Origin: Plantago ovata
Taxonomy: Eukaryota; Streptophyta; Magnoliopsida; Lamiales; Plantaginaceae
Reading direction: 5' to 3'
Assembly (NCBI GenBank): GCA_028274465.1
Contig: CM051456.1
Location: 83,190,753 to 83,254,752 of the forward strand
DNA: 64,000 nucleotides
Below the pieces are notes generated by a model. The model did no database searches. It saw only the letters and a list, made by a program, of their open reading frames with translations, and had not been told where the DNA came from. Of this stretch, positions 44,205 to 56,443 are shown one piece after another. The translations under genes and the position numbers were made by a program. Position 1 is the first letter of the stretch. Each line of letters begins with the position of its first letter.

Positions 44205-46129
44205 ATGTCTTTAGGAGACGCTCCCTTGCTGAAGCTGGCAAACTATGAAAAATGGCGAAACAACATGATGCTACATCTTGAGGTCATTAGTGATGAAATG
44301 GTTACTGTCATAAATGATGGACCTATCAAGTTCACTAAACTTGAGAGAAGCTTTCCTCACAAAACCACGGATACTGCTGGAAAGGAAGCTATCTTAGGAG
44401 AACCGGTTGATACCGCCGTTCCAAAACCAAGAGAGGAATGGACTTCCGACGAAACCAAAATATTCCGTCTTGATGGCCAAGCAAGAAACATCATCATTCG
44501 TTCAACTCCGGATACTATACAGTGCAAACTGTGGGGTGCCAAAACTGCTAAGGAAGCTTGGAAAATGGTTCAAGATCTTTGTGCTGGATATGATAAAACC
44601 AAGGAAATCAAACTTGAAGTACTTAAGTTAAAGATCTGGAACTTTAAACAAGGTTCAAATGAGTCACTGGAAGACTTGGATTTTAGATTCACAACTCTAA
44701 TAAGTGAGATGGCTGCCTTAGGAGTTGGAAATCTCTATTCAGATTCTGAGAAGGTGAAAACCATTATTAGAAGTCTGAACCAAGAGTGGATCCATACTCA
44801 GAATTTTTATTATAATCAAGGAATGCCAAATATCACACCTACAGAATTGTTTTCTTATCTTGCTACTGTCAACTACGAGACAAAGCAAAGAGAAAATGTA
44901 TTTGCTGAAAAATTGCAAAACATTGCTCTTCGTGCAAAGCCGTCATCTTCTGAAAAGAAGAATGATAAAGAGCCTGCTGATGAAAATGCTTTAGTTGTTA
45001 AAAACATGAAGAATTCATCAGTAAGGAACTTGAAAGGCGAAAAGCAAAAGAGAAGCTGAAAAAGCATCTTGGTAACAACTACCATAAATACAAGAATGAA
45101 GCTAGCTCGCTGAACAAGCAAGCTCAGCAAGCAAATTCCTCTGAAGAACTAGCAGTTGGCAACGATCTCTGTTTTTATTGCAAAAAGCCTGGACACTTCA
45201 AAGAAAATTGTCCTTTGCTGAAAGGTAAATCTGCTGAAAAGAAGAAGAAGTTCAAAAGGGCTTTGATTGCTGAAGAAAAGAAAAAGCTTCAAGCAAAAAT
45301 TGATGCGCTGTGCATTGATACTAGCTCTGAAGACAGTGAGGTAGAGAGCTCAGACACTGAAGAAGAAGAAGCCACTCTTGATGTAGAGATCGGCAAGGAA
45401 GTATGTGGAATAGCTATGGAAGCTTATCCACATGTGTCAAACTACGAATTCTGCTTCATGGCCGATCAGGTAAACAGTCCTACCTCTGACTCTGACTCAG
45501 AAAGTGAAGATGATATTGACCTAGATAGAATTCAAGGAGAAAGTGAAAGATTTGAGAAAACTCTGAGCAAACAGCAAGAGAAACTACAGAATGTTGAAAC
45601 TCTGACCAAGCAAACTACTGAAAAGTATGTTTTGCTGAAAGAAGAGTCAGAAAAGAAGGATGCTGATATATTGCATCTCAAGAAGTTGATTGCTGAAGCT
45701 ACAGAGAAGAATTCTCAAATGGAAATAGAATTGGAAGAGTATCAGTCCTCAATTCTAAAGTTGCTTGCTGAAATACAAGAAATAAAAAAGATGAAAATCA
45801 ATTTCAAATCTTATGCTGATGCAAGTAATACACTGACTGAACTAAACTCTTATCTGAGAGATCCATCTCAGAAAGAAGGTTCAGGTGCAACATATGAAGG
45901 TGATTATGTAATAATCTTGAGTAAAGACAAATCACCAATTACCTTTGTATGTGCAACTGATAGTGGTCAACCAGAACTCTATCAGATTGGTCAATCTAAG
46001 GTTGCTGAAATATGCAATCAAGTACCTACGGCCGTAAAGTCCGCTGTTGCTACTCAAAGTAACAAGACTTTAAAAGAAAAACAGGTTGCTGAAAAGCAAA
46101 CTGTTAAGAAAAAAGATGTTGTTTGTTAA
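44205..46129 (+). pseudogene. E3 gag with CCHC zinc knuckle and coiled-coil spacer
   Basis: Start ATG 44205. The N-terminal copia gag domain (UBN2-like) is open to 45059. A missing A near 45010 (AAGAATTC against AAGAAATTC in E2) shifts the frame. The restored frame contains the zinc knuckle C-X2-C-X4-H-X4-C at 45170-45211, a Lys-rich basic stretch, an acidic Ser/Asp/Glu region, a Lys/Glu coiled coil (~45530-45800) and ends at TAA 46127-46129. Gag packages the RNA; the extended coiled-coil tail is a Sirevirus trait. With the frameshift, full-length Gag is not expected. Confidence 0.82.
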
Positions 46130-46541
46130 GTCAAAAGGCAAGATTACTAAAAGTAATCAGAAAACCTTTGCTGACAAACCTGAATCAAGTAAGGTTGCTG
46201 AGACAAAAGCTCAGCATTCTCCTAAACGTAGACTTGGTTTCAAAACCAAGCAAAGTCAACTTTTTCATGAGTATAAGCAAAGTCAGCAAAGATACTTCAA
46301 AGTGATGAATAAAACCAAGCCTAAGAGTTCTGACAAAACTCAAAACGCTAGGTCAACCGAGCAAGACACCACATCAGAAAGTGGATTTGATTAGCAATAA
46401 TCAAAAGTCTTTCGGCTCAAAACCTTCTAGTTCCTCAGCAAGTAGAAAACAAGTCAAAGTTGAAAAACTCAAGACTTGGGTTTCCACTGGACGCTTTCTT
46501 GAACATGTTAATGGACATCCAATATTGGATAATTAACTTGT

Positions 46542-46901
46542 TTGCTCTTGATTGTGCAGACTTCAGCCACGGAGACAAACAATGCAATTTGGCACTTTGA
46601 CAGTGGTTGTGGAAAGCACATGACGGGCAATAAGAAAAACTTTATAAACTATAGACGGTGGTTTAAAGGTCCAACAATAAGGTTTGCTGGTGGAGGCTTT
46701 GGTTATACTAAAGGTTATGGTGACGTGAACTTAGGATGCATTACCATTTCAGGAGTTCTTTATGTCAAAAATCTTAAGTTTAACCTTTTCAGCATGAGTC
46801 AATTCGTTGATAAAGGATACTTCATAAAAATCAAAAGTGATGACTGTAAACTTATAGACTTTGAGACAAAGAAGGTTATTATGGTTGCTAGAAGATCATG
46901 A
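46542..46901 (+). pseudogene. E3 aspartic protease region
   Basis: Copia protease segment with active-site HFDSGCGKHMTG and the following FAGGGFG and LYVKNLKFNLFSMSQ blocks. It ends at TGA 46899-46901 where E2 has GGA. It would cut Gag-Pol into mature proteins. Upstream 46130-46541 is degraded gag-pol linker in a shifted frame. Confidence 0.8.
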
Positions 46902-46959
46902 GGTTTGTATAGTATAGATTGGTCTTCAGCAATCGTTGAAAATGCCTTGTCTCAGATCA

Positions 46960-48151
46960 TGATTGCCTTGCTGAAAAAGCATGGTTATGGCATAAACGAA
47001 CAAGTCACCTAAACTTCAAGACGCTGAATAAGCTGTCTAAAAAGCCACTTGTAGTTGGATTACCTAAGGTTACTTTCAAGAAGAATGGTGTTTGCAATGT
47101 ATGTCAGCAAGGAAAGCAAACTAAATCATCTTTTAAGAACACGGCAGTACCGTCAACTACAAAACCTTTACAACTCTTGCACATGGACTTGTTTGAATCT
47201 TCTTCAACAAGCTATGCTGGTAAGAAGTATGGTCTGGTGGTGGTAGATGACTATTCAAGATTCACTTGGATAGTATTTATCAAACACAAGTCTAAAACAA
47301 GGACTGAAATACCTAACTTGCTGAACAAGCTTGAAGTCATGAAAAATGACAAGGTAAAATTCATTAGAACAGACCATGGTACTGAGTTTGTAAACCAGTA
47401 CATAACTGGGTATTGCACTTCCAAAGGCATACAACATCACTTATCCTTAGTAAGGACACCACAACAAAATGGTGTTGATGAAAGGAATAATCGTATCCTT
47501 AAGGAAGCAGCAAGAACAATGCTTGCTGACACTGAAATAAGTGAATCTTATTGGGTTGAAGCGATTAATACCTCGTGCTATACTCAAAGTAGATGTTTGA
47601 TAACTAAGGAATACAACAAAACACCCTATGAGTTATTTGTTGGATGACCTCCTAACATCACCCATCTAAGAGTATTTGGTTGCAAATGCTTTGTTCTTAA
47701 AAATGGTAGAGAATACTTAAGAACATTTCAACCAAAGGCAGACGAAGCGATATTTCTTGGTTACTCCTTGCATAGTAAAGCTTATAGAGTTTACAACAAA
47801 AAGGCACAAAAGATTGAAGAATCCGTGCATGTTGTATTCTATGAAAAGTCACAAGGAGTTCCTACTGAAGAAGAAATATCAGATTGTATGAAGAAGTTAC
47901 TCATACACAAGCAAAGAACTGAATCTGATGCTAGGAAATTCAAAACAATCGAACTAAATGATGATTTTGACAATGACTCTCCACCCCTGAGTCATGACAA
48001 GATACAAATAGTTCATGACAAAGAATTTCCAGCAAAACACGCGGTTGCTCCAGATGTTGCTGAAACTATGAAACTTCCTGTGCCTACTGACGAGTTACCT
48101 CAAACCAGCAATGATGAACAAGCAGTTGCTGATGAACCAATCTCAACATAG
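46960..48151 (+). pseudogene. E3 integrase
   Basis: Pre-integrase zinc region with WHKRTSHLN and CNVCQ, catalytic core with MDLFES, RTDHGTEF and NGVDER (D, D, E present), and a C-terminal part. TGA at 47645-47647 (AGA in E2) and TAG at 48149-48151 interrupt it. Otherwise collinear with the E2 integrase pieces, which makes it the reference for locating the insertions in E2. Confidence 0.82.
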
Positions 48152-48237
48152 ACATAACAAATTACCAGTAGTACTTAGCAAGTACATACGGAAGAGTCAC
48201 ATGCTGAAGAGAAATCTTATCCCGATCCAAAGAGCAG

Positions 48238-49935
48238 AAAACCTCTTAATAAATGGATTAGAGATCATCTCTCTACGGATATGATTGGTGATATTGACAA
48301 ACGCCAAGTGACTAGATCCAAAGTATCTACTAATCAAGAAATTGCTGAAGAAGCAAATGTCATAGAAGTAGAAGCTTTGTTGTCTTGCTTTGTTTCAGAA
48401 ATTGAACCCAAGACCATAGAAGAAGCTTTAAAGCATTCTGAATGGATCAAGGCAATGCAAGAAAAACTAGATCAATTTGAAAGGAACTAAGTCTGGAAAC
48501 TTGTACCCCTTGCTGAAGGAAAGAAAGCAATTGGTACAAAGTGGGTGTTCAGAAACAAGCTCAGTGAGTCTGGAGAAATAACAAGGAACAAAGCACGTTT
48601 AGTTGCTCAAGGTTACTGTCAGACTGAAGGATTGGACTATTATGAGTCTTATGCTCCAGTTGCAAGATTGGATGCAATTAGGCTTTCTTAGCCTTTGCTG
48701 CTCACAATGACTTCATTGTTTATCAAATGGATGTTAAAAGCGCATTCCTAAATGGTGAACTTGCTGAAGAAGTCTACTTGGAACAACCCCCTGGCTTTGA
48801 ACTTCCCTTAGAAACCAAGATGATATACAAGCTTCAGAAAGCTGTATATGGTCTAAAGTAAGCACCAAGAGCTTGGTATGATACCTTAGCTAAGTTCTTG
48901 CTGAACAATGGTTTCAAGAAAGGTGAAGTTGACAAAACTTTATTTTCCATGAACCATGATGGTAAAATACTCTTAGTCCAGATTTATGTGGATGACATAA
49001 TATTTGGATCTAAGGACAAGCAACTTTGTGATGATTTTGCCAAACTCATGACAAACAAGTTTGGAATGAGTATGATGGGTAAATTGAATTATTTCCTAGG
49101 ATTGCAAGTCAAGCAACTCAAAGATGGAATATTCATAAATCAAGCAAAGTATGCAAAGGAAATGCTCATAAAGTTCAGGATCAAAGAGGAAGAAAAAGTT
49201 GAAAAGATCCCTATGAGTGTTGGTACGAAATTGGGCTATACTAATGAAGATAAGAGTGTTGATGAACAAAAGTATAGGAAGCTCATTGGTTCTTTGTTGT
49301 ATTTAACAGCAAGTAGACCTGACATTCAGTATGTTGTTTGTGTGTGTGCAAGATTCCAATCTAATCCAAGAGAATCACACTACAAAAAGGCACTTAAGAT
49401 ACTGAAATATGTCAAAGGTACAGTCAATGTTTGATTATGGTATCCTAAAGATTCTGGTTTGGAATTGGTTGGTTATTCTGATGCTGATCATGGACGATCA
49501 ACTCTTGATAGAAAAAGTACTTCTGGAACTTGTCAGTTTCTAGGTAGTAGATTAATATCATGGTTCAGCAAGAAGCAAACCTGTGTTGCCAATTCATCTA
49601 CTGAATCTGACTACATTGCGGCTGGTTGTTGCACAGCTCAAATCCTATGGATTCAGCAACAATTAAGAGATTATGGTATTTCTGCAAAGAAAACACCAAT
49701 CTATTGTGATTATACAAGTGCTATTGCTATCACGCAAAATCCTAAGTTCCACTCAAGGACAAAGCACATTTATATTAGACATCATTTCATTAGAGATCAT
49801 GTGGAAAAAGGAGACATTGAGCTTGTGAAAGTAGGTACTGATGATCAACTTCCTGACATCTTTACCAAGCCCCTACCAGATAATAGGTTCGCAATGCTTA
49901 GGTATAACCTAGGATTGATTGAACTACCTCAATAG
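48238..49935 (+). pseudogene. E3 reverse transcriptase and RNase H
   Basis: RT begins with the WKAMQEKLDQFERN block and carries the catalytic YVDD at 48984-48995. RNase H has YSDADHG, SWFSKKQ and SSTESDY and ends LGLIELPQ, TAG at 49933-49935. Stops at 48488-48490, near 48690, at about 48860 (TAA for CAA) and at 49432-49434 (TGA for GGA) disable it. This is the only copy in the window retaining the complete RT region. Confidence 0.85.
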
Positions 49936-50907
49936 TTAGGGATACATTTGGTAGATTGCTGAAACAGGCATTCAGCAAGCCAAAGTATGCGTACATGTAT
50001 AAAGTCCCTTCCACTGATTTGTTCTAAAAAGAAATGATAGCTCACTACATGATTGCTGAAACAGGCATTCAGCAAGTAATTCCTTCAAACCGGGTATTTG
50101 TTAGGAAACTTGATCACTTGCTGAGACGGGTACTCAGCAAAGGAAAAACTTTGAAGATTGCTGAAACTGGCATTCAGACAATCAAAGATACTGAAACAGG
50201 TATTCAAGTATCAAAAGAAAAACCTGAGACGGGAACTCAGCAAAGAGCACGAATACTTCGCTAGTTTTACCTAAAGATATCTCAATATAAAAACAATTTG
50301 CTCAGACGGGAACTAAGAAATGTCTTTTAACTTAAAGAAATATGAGATATTTGATTAAGGGGGAATTTTCAGCTAATACAAGGCTTGTTACCTAAAAAGG
50401 TAAGTACCAAAGTCAAAATCAATTCAAATCGCTGAAAAGATTCTCATTTACTTCAGCAAGCAATTAGCGTTGGAGTAAAAAGGATCAAATCCCATGAATC
50501 AAGGTAAAATTAATTTGTGACGTTAAACGTGGTATAGATAAACTCGTTGTTAATCATGACATGAAATACAATCGTGGCCATTGATTTAAAAGCAGTTTTT
50601 GATCCAACGGTTGATATTACAAAAAGAAAGTATGCTCTGACGGTTTTTGTTAGTGGACCACTACACATTTAATTCAAAGGCTCCACTAACACAGATGAAT
50701 CTCTGTTTTACCCTTGCTGAGAACTCAAAACCATTGAGCTTCTCACACAACAGAGACACTATATAAACAATGAGTTAGAGAAAGACAAAATTCTTTAACT
50801 CACATTTCCTTTCTCTGCAAATTCTCTAGCCTGTGCTCTGAATTCACTGTACCTCCGGTCAAAAAGAAAAACTTTCTTTTTTGTACAACCCCCTTGCTAT
50901 ATAAGAG
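49936..50907 (+). other. E3 palindrome array and probable internal promoter
   Basis: Noncoding spacer. Palindromes with arms TTGCTGAA/TTCAGCAA lie at 49956-49978 and 50053-50075, TTGCTGAG/CTCAGCAA at 50118-50140, and weaker ones at 50161-50177, 50187-50204, 50224-50240 and 50299-50315. Further on, CACTATATAAAC (TATA box 50760-50767) lies 140 nt before the third-ORF ATG and is followed by a CT-rich leader. E2 and E4 conserve its position, with the E2 TATA mutated. Confidence 0.72.
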
Positions 50908-53900
50908 ATGGCTCCTAAGAGACAATCATCTAAGACCTCTAAGTCATCCAAAGCAGACAGTGCTGGAAAAAGCACTACTCCAGTTGAAATTCCGGCAACC
51001 AACACAGTGAAAATTGTGTTGAAAAACGACCGAGTAACCGAAAGACCCATGACACCTGCAAATCTCGACACTGAAAAGTGTGAGCAGATGATGCAGTGGG
51101 GAGAATTTGCCAAGGAGAAGTACATTAGATACTTCTATGAACAAGATCTGGACAAAGAAAACGAAGAGGCGTTGAACTTAATTAATCAACAAGGCCTTCT
51201 TTTCTTCATTACTGCTCGCACTAAGAAAGTGAGCATGTTGGACAAAATGGAGTTCTACAATAATGCAGAAATCCAAACCCTTACTGACGGACAAGGAGTC
51301 ACTGAAAAAGTGATTTCTACCTCAGTTCAAGGTGTGCAAATCATCCTGAAATGGATTGATTTAGCAAACATCTTTCAGATTCCAACTACTGGAACTGAAG
51401 ATGACATCACTGCCACTGATGAAGAAATTGAGGCCTTCTACAGTGATGTCAGAAACGAAAAGATGAAGAAAGGAGAGATTCCTCCCATGACTTGGACATC
51501 AAAGCACGTGAAGAGGAAGCATCCCTGCCATTCGCTTGGTCTGGTAGCTCTGCTACTAATCAAAGTCTTAGACTCCCAAGTTGGAGGAATTGACCAAATT
51601 GGCTTGAGAAGGTGGCCATTGCTGATGCATATCCATGAGAATAAAACTGAGCTCAACTGGGCTAAGTACATTTTCAACAGACTTGTTGATTGTGTTACTA
51701 AGTTCAAGGTAAAGGTTGAAGACAATACAGTCTCACCCACCTTTCCAGTAATTTATGGATTGAAAATATGCTACATCCTTGAACACTTCAGGATTCAGCT
51801 AAGAAACCCATTGCTGATTAAGAAATCAGTATGCAATGTGGGAAGAGCCTTCTACAAGCAGAATGGACCTAAGCTTGCTGAAAAGAAGTCAAAGAAGACA
51901 ACAGCTGCAAATGTTGTCAATATTGGTCAGCAAGATAGGTATCCAAAAGCTGCAAATGTTGCTGAGACTGATAATCAGTCCATGAATGCAACAGCTACAA
52001 ATGTTGATTAACAAGGTAAGTGTACAACAGCTGAAAATGCAACAGCTGCAAATGTTGCTGCTGAAGCCACTGTGGTTGCTGAAACTAATGCACCCAGTGA
52101 GAAATCTAAGATGACACTCAAACTGCAGCGTCATTAGCTGGCCCTATTCCCAAGAAGAAACGGACAAAGACTTACCTAATAAAGAAACAACAGCACGTAA
52201 GTCCGTTCCAATTGTCCATGATCTATCAGATGATGCCCCAGTGGTTGCTGAAACGCAAGCCACTGCAGTAGATGTTGTTGAAGTGTTTGCAGAAGCCTTC
52301 AGCAATGTTGAAGTGTTTGCAGAAGCCTTCAAAAATCAACCTAACGTTGATACATCTGCTGATACAAGACCATATATGGCAGTGGAAATGAAATTCCTGC
52401 CCAAGTCCCCGATATCTACATTGTAGATAATCCTGATGACAACACTCTAAAACCAGCAAGTGATATTGCTGCAGACTTGAGAAGAGCGGCACTTGCTGAC
52501 AATGCTGTTGAAGAGATAGTTGTTGAAGAAGCAACTAATCCGGTCCCAGAAATTGCTGAAGCTGCAATTGCTGAAGAACCACTTGTTGAGACTGCAATGG
52601 TTCAAGTCCCAGAGGTTGCTGAAACACAACAAGAGACAGTATTTGACGATGCATCTCATGATGCTGAGAATATTAGACCAAGTTCACCAATAACTTCTAT
52701 TGACAAAGTCCAACTGGTGCTAACTGACCTAAGCCAGCAAATGGACATGGAGATTGATGACAACTCCAATAAGTCAGTAGACCTGTTCATGCAAGTAGTG
52801 AACTTAAAGATCTAGATGTCTCTGCTCAACTTGTCAATTTAGAGACAAGGGAGATTGTTGAATTTGCACAGCCTTCTCAGATAGAGCAAGAGAAGAAGTC
52901 TGCTGAAGAACAAGTCCCAGATAATGAAGATGTTATCAATGCTGAAAGGACTGAATCACCACCTGCCCTTCTTCAGCAGGTAGTTAACTCAGATATAAGC
53001 AAAACTTCACTATCTGAAACTTTATCTTTTGCTGATATAATTGTTTCCTTACAGACTTCTCAAGATACAAGTCAGAAGATTGCTGAAACTTCTCCACCAG
53101 AATCCACAACTCCTGTTCAGCAGGTAGATGAAAATTTTGGTAAATCTACTAAGTTTGAAAACTTAATACTTGTATCTAACATCAAATTATTTCAGGATGA
53201 ACAATTCAAGGATGTTGCCCAACCTCCTGGAGCAATGGAAATAGTACCAGCACAACTTAGTGTGCAACATGAGCTTGTTGAACATCAGCAGGTAAATCAT
53301 GTTACAGTTTTAGACTCTAAAACTATTTTCCAAAACCTTCCTGATCTTAATTTTATTCTCTTTCAGGCTCAAAAGGAGACCACTGAAGTGGTTCACATCA
53401 CTGAAGATCTTGAAGTTAGTTCAGAAGAACTTTACTCAAATTTCAAAAAGAATACCTTGACCAGAGTTGCTAAATCTGTCAGCAACTGGCAACGGTACAG
53501 AAGGATGGATTTCTCTGATCTTCACCTTCATCTGTCCAATGAGAAAAATAGAATCTCTTTACTGAGACTCGAGACTTTTGTACACTCAATACTTCCAGAA
53601 GAGCTTACATATTCTCAGCTAATGAGCTCAAGTCTGATTGCTCTGATCAGAGAAAATATGAAAGCAAAATTCAAGAGTGCCTCTCCAGCTGAACAAGCTG
53701 TGGTGCTCAAGGGTTCTTTGTACCCATGGTGGCTGATCCCCACAAAATCAATGAAAAAGAGGAAGTTACAACTGCTGTTATGTACAAACATCTCGAGTTA
53801 GTTATACTAACGGACGATGATCAAGAAGAAGAAGATGAAAATATCCCAAAGGATACCAGTGATGATGATGAAGGAAATGGTTCTAAGGACAAAAAGGACG

Positions 53901-56159
53901 ATGATGATGATAGTCCTGATGCTGGTGGAGGTAAAAACTAACAGTTGCTGAGACTGAAAATCAAGTTACTGAAAATCAGCAAGCTGACCAAACTCACAGT
54001 CAGCATCAAGAATCCACTCCTGCTCCTGCTGAGACAAGTACTCAAGCAACTGAACAAGTTGCTGAAAATGAAGAAGAGTACGCCAGAAAGCGTGCTGAAA
54101 TGCACTTAGGCAAAGCTAAGCTTTCTGATGCCGAGTTAGCTTTACTCGAAGCCAAGGTCACTGATCCAAACCTTGAAGATGAAGAAATGGATGAAGATTA
54201 TCAAAGAGCACTTCAAAATAGTCTACAGATTCATGCTAGACATACGGAGAATCTAGACATTGCTCAATCTTCAGGGGTGAACAACACGGAAGTCTCCTCC
54301 CTTCCACTTACTACTGGTGAAACTCCAGTTGTTGAGTCAAATGAGTTTCCCTCAGCAACCACTCAACCACAAGTGTCTGAAGCTAAAGATTTGGAACCAA
54401 GGTTGCTGGCCTTGACGAATCTGATGACGAAGAAGATCTATTTAACTTCTCAGCAGATGAAGAAGAAATTACAAAGAAAGCTGAACCCAAAGTGGTAGAA
54501 ATTCCTCCACCATCTCTCATTAATGATGAAGAAGATATGGAGAGAAGTCGTTTGCTGAGAAATGATGATCAATTCGCTACTGAGATCAAAGCTCATTCAC
54601 TTACTCCCTCTCTAGTGCCGTTTCCTAACATTGAGGATTTTACTCCTAGAATAAAGGCACTAATGGTTGTTCACAAAGCATGCCAAGAAGAGGATGATGC
54701 ATTGCTTGCTGAGAGTCCGCTTGACATTGGCAAAATACTGGCTACAGTGTTGAAACGCACTACTTCTCTTACCATAGCTCAGAAAGACATCAGTCTACAT
54801 CACAAAAGCTATGAAGAAGATGTCAGTCAAGCACTCAAACTAGCTAAAAGTGCATTGAAAAAGGCTCAGGCTTTCATTGAAGAAAACGTCGACAATGAGC
54901 GCAGACATGAGGAGAACTTAGCTTGTATTAAAGAAGAACTGTCTAAGCTAACTGCTGATCAGCAAGGCATAATTCTCAAATACAACAGCCTAAGTACTCT
55001 TGCTGAAAATTGCAATGAGTTTTTCTCTCTACGCATCCAACCGATGATGCAATCCATGTCTAAGGGGGAAGATAAACAAACAAAATCTTCAAGATCAAAG
55101 AAACCCTCTGCTGAAGCGCCATTGATACTGCCTGGTCCACCTCCCAGAGAACCTCTTGCTGAAAAAGAGCAAAGTTCTAAGAAACGAGCTGAAACAGATT
55201 CTGAGAGAAGCTCAGCAAATCCAAAAAGGAGAAGAACTTCTACTGAAACTCAAGAATATTGTCACACTGAGAGTCATCAAAATCTGAATAAAGATGATGA
55301 TAATGATGATAACCAACCAATAGCTCAAGCAATAAGAGCTAGGCCTATTTCAGCCTTAACTCCTTCTGGCCAATCTAAACACTTCTCTTCTGACTCAAGA
55401 TCTTCAGCAAGAGATCAAGAAAATGCTAAGTCAAGAAGAAGAAGGCAAAGGCAGGAAGAAAAGAGGCTTGCCAGCATTGCATTTGGCACTGGTATTGAAT
55501 ATACAATGACCAGCAATGAGGAAACAACTCAGAATGTGATCAGAAACCTACATGGTTGCTGGATCATAAAGCTGGAAGATCTTTTGGCCAATGATTTCTT
55601 TCCAACTGCTGTAGTTAATCAAATGTACACTTGGATTGAATTAAAAGTGCAAAGAAAAGAATAGGATCCTCCTCCCTACCCTAGAAACATTGCTGCAAAA
55701 TTGCTGAACTTGGAAATCATAGTAAGAAGAACTTCTATCGGAAAGAAGCTAAAACAGGAGCCCGATTTAATTAAACCGATAGATGTTGCTTACTACAGTG
55801 ATCCTTTAACCAAGAAGTCCAAGAAGAAATATGGCTTGATTCCTTATGAGTACTTTTATCTCACTGCCAAGGATCAAGAAGAAGATCTTCTCTGGTTAAG
55901 AAAGATTCATGCCAACAATGGAATTTCAAATACACAACTTCTCCATGCTAGCAATTGGGGCATGCACTTGTGGGTAATTCACTACAAAGAAATGAATGGT
56001 GAAAACCATCATTATACTGCCCGCAAGAATGCAAGGATTATTCAACTTGAAGTCCGTAAGCTACTTGAAGATTACGAGAAGGACTGTGTTGAATTCTCTG
56101 CTCTTGTTGAAAAGAGTGTAAGGGAGATTCTGAGGAAATCTTCTGCTGGAATAGCTTAA
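50908..56159 (+). pseudogene. E3 third (env-position) ORF
   Basis: Starts MAPKRQSS at 50908. The conserved N-domain is open to TAA 52009-52011. Further pieces are 52477-52815, 53235-53801, 54492-55664 and 55701-56159, ending TAA after GIA. Order as in E4: N-domain, Ala/Val/Glu-rich tract, three mini-intron segments (52980-53366), Asp/Glu-rich run (~53810-53935), coiled coil (~54800-54980), Arg-rich cluster (~55430-55470), WGMHLW C-domain. At roughly 1,700 codons it would rival pol in size. No membrane features were seen. Probably an extra structural or nuclear-targeting protein; unproven. Confidence 0.75.
52980..53366 (+). other. Three intron-like segments of 75, 72 and 75 nt
   Basis: 52980-53054, 53124-53195 and 53292-53366 each follow CAGCAG, begin GTA, end in a pyrimidine-rich stretch plus CAG, and are AT-rich. 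Lengths are multiples of three and identical in E4 (75, 72, 75); E2 has 75, 72 and 74, the last with a clear 1-nt loss. In E4 all three can be read through in frame. They may be optional introns inside coding sequence. Confidence 0.5.
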
Positions 56160-56443
56160 GTCCCTTTTAAAAAGCTTTGTTTGTTTTGTTTGCTGATTTT
56201 TGTAGTTATCTCTGAACTTTCTTGTAAACTTACTGAAAGATAACTATCAGCAATAAGCTTTTGACGGGTAAAGTGAATGGAATCATGGGACTTTTTGGTT
56301 TCATAGGTACATGCGATCCATCCACTCTTATTGGTTTTTGATTATGCAAACTACTCTTGCTTACTGTTTTATTATTCAAGTATGCTTGCATTATTCAACT
56401 GATTTATTCAACATCAGAAACCTCTAAAAGGGTAACAATTAAT
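56160..56443 (+). other. E3 3' UTR with deleted polypurine tract
   Basis: Matches 1328-1589, with two changes. A ~58-bp unrelated insert lies near 56268-56324. A ~37-bp deletion at 56440-56447 removes the purine tract and the LTR start TGT; the two sides share TTAG. Confidence 0.8.

Noticed and set aside
52477-56159. Viral envelope glycoprotein
   Set aside because: No signal peptide, membrane segment or Cys pattern. Only the position after pol resembles env.
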